Origin: Neospora caninum Liverpool
Taxonomy: Eukaryota; Apicomplexa; Conoidasida; Eucoccidiorida; Sarcocystidae
Length of the DNA stretch: 64,000 nt
Assembly: GCF_000208865.1 (NCBI RefSeq)
Contig: NC_018398.1
Span: 3,224,001 to 3,288,000, forward strand
Direction: 5' to 3'
The notes beneath the pieces are model-generated. The model made no database searches. It had not been told where the DNA came from and saw nothing but the letters and a program-made list of their open reading frames with translations. Of this stretch, positions 61,101 to 64,000 are shown in pieces. The position numbers and the translations under genes were made by a program. How positions within the stretch are numbered: the first letter of the stretch is position 1; every line of letters starts with the position of its first letter.

Positions 61101-64000
61101 AGCATTAGACTCTCAGACGATGCGGCACGGGGGCGGCTCTCACCTGAGTATCAGAATCCGATCATCTTAAAGGCCTCGTCGGCGACCCATTGTGGAAATG
61201 AAAACGCTGCTGATTCCCCTGGCGTTTCCTTTCACAACATCAAAGAACAGAACACTCGAATTCAGGGGAACCACCTGGACACGGGCGCGAACGTTGCACA
61301 TTCTGTCGCTGCCCACCGACCCTCGCGTTGTAGAAGAGGGCCGGAGAAACAAGAGATTGCTTTATGCGCTAACCTTCGAGGAAGGAAAACGTGGGGAAAG
61401 TGGCCAGTAGTTGGGGCAGGATGCAGGCAGGTGCGATATGTTTTTGAGCAGCTTCGAGCGTTGATACGGAAGCCAACATGTGAACTTGACCCCGACCGTT
61501 TAGGGGCGTCAAATGTTAAAAACCACAGCGGACCTGTGTATTTGTATTCTCTCCAAGCCGTAAGTGGAAGACGATGGTTCAAGCGTACCGAACGAAATGA
61601 GTTTGAACCAACAGAGTTCGAGGACCAAATGTTATTTCAGAGTTTCCTTCTAGAACAGGCACAGGCATCGCTCACTCAACTGGCACCCGGTGATCCGTTT
61701 GGACTAGGGCTTTTTCAGAAGATGGACACCCGCTTGTGCGACATCGGACGGGATTCCCAGCTGCTTTCCCGCGGAAAGTACGAGGAGAACCAAGATACAC
61801 AAACAAGCAGCCGACGAGTGACACTGCCTGGTTTTCACCTGCCCCTCTCACCGGCCAGAAAACCCGGTACCCGTGGTGGTGTTTCGCTTTCTCCAAGACG
61901 GGAAACACGAGAGCGTAACGTGGACGAGAACTGCTATGGAGTTACGGCGTGTACGGCACTGCCGTCTCCGCAGATGTGCCAGGCCGTCATTATGGATACG
62001 AGCAGCTATATGAGGAAACTTCCGCAAGACTGCGGCCAGTCTCCCCTGGTATGTCATCATAAAGCGCGACCACCGTTCGCCACTTCGGTGCCCGGTATGC
62101 TCACCGAACATACTCTGGCTCTCGCCTCCCCTACAGCTGAGCGCTGTTGGGAGAACGTTAGAAAAAGCTCTCAAGAAACAAGGGTTCCCAGCGACAGTGA
62201 AGTAACGTTGTCGCGAATGTCGACTGGGCAGGACGATAAAATGAGGCAGCAGTTTGAGACAAATTCCGGTGGAGACTATAGTTGCAGAGAGATAATCGAG
62301 ACGGCTACCGTAGCATCTAAAGCAGCGCAGCAGTTCGTGGAGCCCGAGACTGATATTTCCAGTCACGAAAACCCTTCCGCTTCAGAAGAGGCTGCGCATA
62401 CTCTCCAAAAAGTGTACACCACAGTGGACAAACAAGGAACTGGCTGCCAAGGTGATACGGGCATCATACGTTGTGGGATTCTAGCGAGTTCCAGTTGCTC
62501 TTCCTGCTGGACAGAGCTTGCTCAAGAGCATAGTGACCCAACACAAAAAACACATGCATCGACATTACCTGGCTCTTCACCAGTGTCTACAAATTCCGGA
62601 AATGAAAGGGGAAGCGGGGGTGGTGCCTCCAGTGAGCTCCAGGCAAGCAAGGGGAAAAGACCGTCGATCAGAAACAGTCTTGCTTCATCACTGATGAAGA
62701 TACGGAGCTGGATAGCGCGGAAAAGCCGCGGCGAGAAGCGTGTGACAAACCCACAGCCGGACGGAAGAAATGGACACTCAAAGTTCTTTCTTGAGAAGCC
62801 TGGGAATGTGATTTGCGACAGCCAGGCGTCTACTACAAATAACGCGGAAACAAATGTTCAAGTGACTTCACGCGCGGGAATGGGTTCCTACGCTTTAATT
62901 ATTCCCATCAGGATTCGAGTGTCGCCCAAATGTGCTGATCTAAAGGAGGATCTCTGGGAACTGGCTAGCAGGTCGGCGAAAGATGTCCATGCTATTGTGA
63001 ACGCCCAGCGTCCGTTCCGAGCCTCCTACGCGCTCGTGCCGTGGCATTCCATCACCGTATACGTCGGTAGCATTATAGACAGGATGCCTCTCCTCAGGAA
63101 ACTGGGTGGAATGAAGCCTAATTACCGTCCATCAGCCTTCCTCATCAGTAATGGAGGTAAATGGGATGTGACTTCCGTCGAAACGTTCATGCACCAACTT
63201 CTTCTGGAAGTAGCGCATATGGCAAAACTACACAGATCAATAACAGTTTATCGATTACTACACCATCATCAACTAATGGAAGAGCGCGCTCGACTAATGG
63301 ACAGAAAAAAGCAGGGGTTGAAAGTCGAGATGGGGGATTTAATGGTTCGTAACCCTACTTCTTCAGTAACGGGCATCTCAGGCAGTCCAAATCGACCCTC
63401 GCATCAACGATCACTCGACAGAAACTCCAGCAGTCCGAGAGGGACTCGGCTATCTTCGTATGCGGAAGAGAACATGCAGCGAGCAGTGAGCACGTCGGCT
63501 CACATAAAACGGTCGATTCGAATCGAGGAGGTAAACGGTGCGAATACCCCTTATTCTCGACTCCTACACCTGAAGACACTTCCGCGAACACCCACTTCAG
63601 GCCGCTATTGCGCCCCCACTAAGAAAACATCGACCAGCACGGTTATGGCAAAAACAGTCCCCAAGTTTCAGCCCTTCTCTCTTAAAATAGAATCAAGCTG
63701 GTCTGTTGTCGCTCAGCATAACGTAGGTCTCAACTACTTCGCCCACAACGTCGTGACGGTAGACGGGTGCCTAAACTGGACTCTGCAATACCATACAAAT
63801 ATGGTCAGCCACGAACTAGCGATGTGCTATGCGAACCGAATTATTGATATTCTTGAAAGAGTATGCAGGGGCGAAGATCTCAAAGATAACCAACAAGTTG
63901 ACGCGAAGGGGCCTCACCAGTACACGCCGAATTTGACTACAATGGTGCTCCCCGTGCCACGCACCTTCGGCCATGAAGCTGAACATCCGACAGCGATTCG
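58107..64000 (+). CDS. Giant HHxxxDG acyltransferase (condensation/AATase superfamily), 3' end beyond window
   Basis: A member of the CoA-dependent acyltransferase superfamily that includes alcohol acetyltransferases, wax synthases, PapA enzymes and NRPS condensation domains. The actual substrate is unknown. Exon 1 is 58107-58980 (donor GTACGA). Exon 2 starts at 59713 after CTCACCAG and stays open to the window edge: 4288 bases without a stop, at least 1720 aa in all. Core elements in order: DPTDLFWQAYHN (about residue 125); LRAAAEMLLCRHQTLRCSI (about 155-173); GGPLWRLRLF across the splice junction (about 292); the catalytic HHSVMDG (360-366); LVNRDMTTKLLQICKSKKAG (about 600); SYALIIPIRIRVSP (about 1350); FLISNGGKWD (about 1433); and VTVDGCLNWTLQYH (about 1638). 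The core would normally total about 450 residues; Ser-rich, low-complexity insertions separate its parts. An in-frame 81-nt intron (61560-61640) is possible. The first ATG of the open frame is taken as start. Confidence 0.85.
58981..59712 (+). other. Intron 1 of the giant acyltransferase gene
   Basis: The donor GTACGA follows ...ACATGTGGAG and the acceptor CCTCACCAG precedes GCCCCCTCTGG. Splicing restores GGPLWRLRLF, a conserved superfamily motif, which strongly supports the junction. Reading on without splicing gives a stop within six codons. The intron contains a GCATGC near 59633 and no other gene. Confidence 0.88.

Noticed and set aside
1..64000. rRNA genes, transposons or viral insertions
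   Set aside because: None recognised: no reverse transcriptase, transposase or integrase motifs were seen in any frame read, and no rRNA-like stretch was noticed.

Overview
The window is nuclear DNA of a coccidian apicomplexan, most likely Toxoplasma gondii or a close relative (Hammondia, Neospora). Genes are split by GT-AG introns, sit several kilobases apart and carry Ser/Pro/Glu-rich insertions. GCATGC motifs lie upstream of housekeeping genes, TA microsatellites lie in introns, and a member of the apicomplexan-specific ApiAT transporter family is present. Nothing prokaryotic is seen: no operons, CRISPR array or insertion sequence. I assigned exons by reading donors, acceptors and phase by eye. 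For most recognised genes the phases close exactly and the product has the family length, but no transcript data were available.

Layout, left to right: (1) 561-2286 (+), 3' part of an unrecognised gene. (2) 3962-7237 (-), a large basic, helical protein of unknown function. (3) 11305-13650 (+), ESCRT-III Snf7/CHMP4 with a long tail. (4) 16277-17449 (-), a mitochondrial carrier of the SLC25A39/40 (Mtm1) type. (5) 20435-24703 (+), the peroxin PEX10 in six exons. (6) 26696-29376 (+), the GTPase Ran. (7) 31408-32819 (+), a protein with an N-terminal double-acylation signature. (8) 34126-35690 (-), a five-exon protein of 261 aa, unrecognised. (9) 36499-37428 (+), prefoldin subunit 6. (10) 37878-38758 (-), a small three-helix membrane protein. 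(11) 39737-40788 (-), ribosomal protein L26. (12) 42738-45000 (-), two-domain glyoxalase I. (13) 46051-46823 (+), a doubtful reading frame resembling an apicoplast leader followed by the start of a FabD-like domain. (14) 49332-53249 (-), an ApiAT-family transporter. (15) 58107 to the right edge (+), a very large HHxxxDG acyltransferase, open at the window end.

The genes do not form one pathway; they are ordinary eukaryotic neighbours covering membrane remodelling, nuclear transport, chaperoning, translation, methylglyoxal detoxification, nutrient uptake and organelle biogenesis. The points most worth following are the giant acyltransferase, whose catalytic fold is split by hundreds of inserted residues; the complete PEX10, a peroxisome biogenesis gene in a phylum where that organelle was long doubted; the glyoxalase with two apparently complete metal sites and a shared intron position; the FabD-like fragment; and a 40-bp tandem repeat in the large divergent intergenic region at 53.3-58.1 kb.
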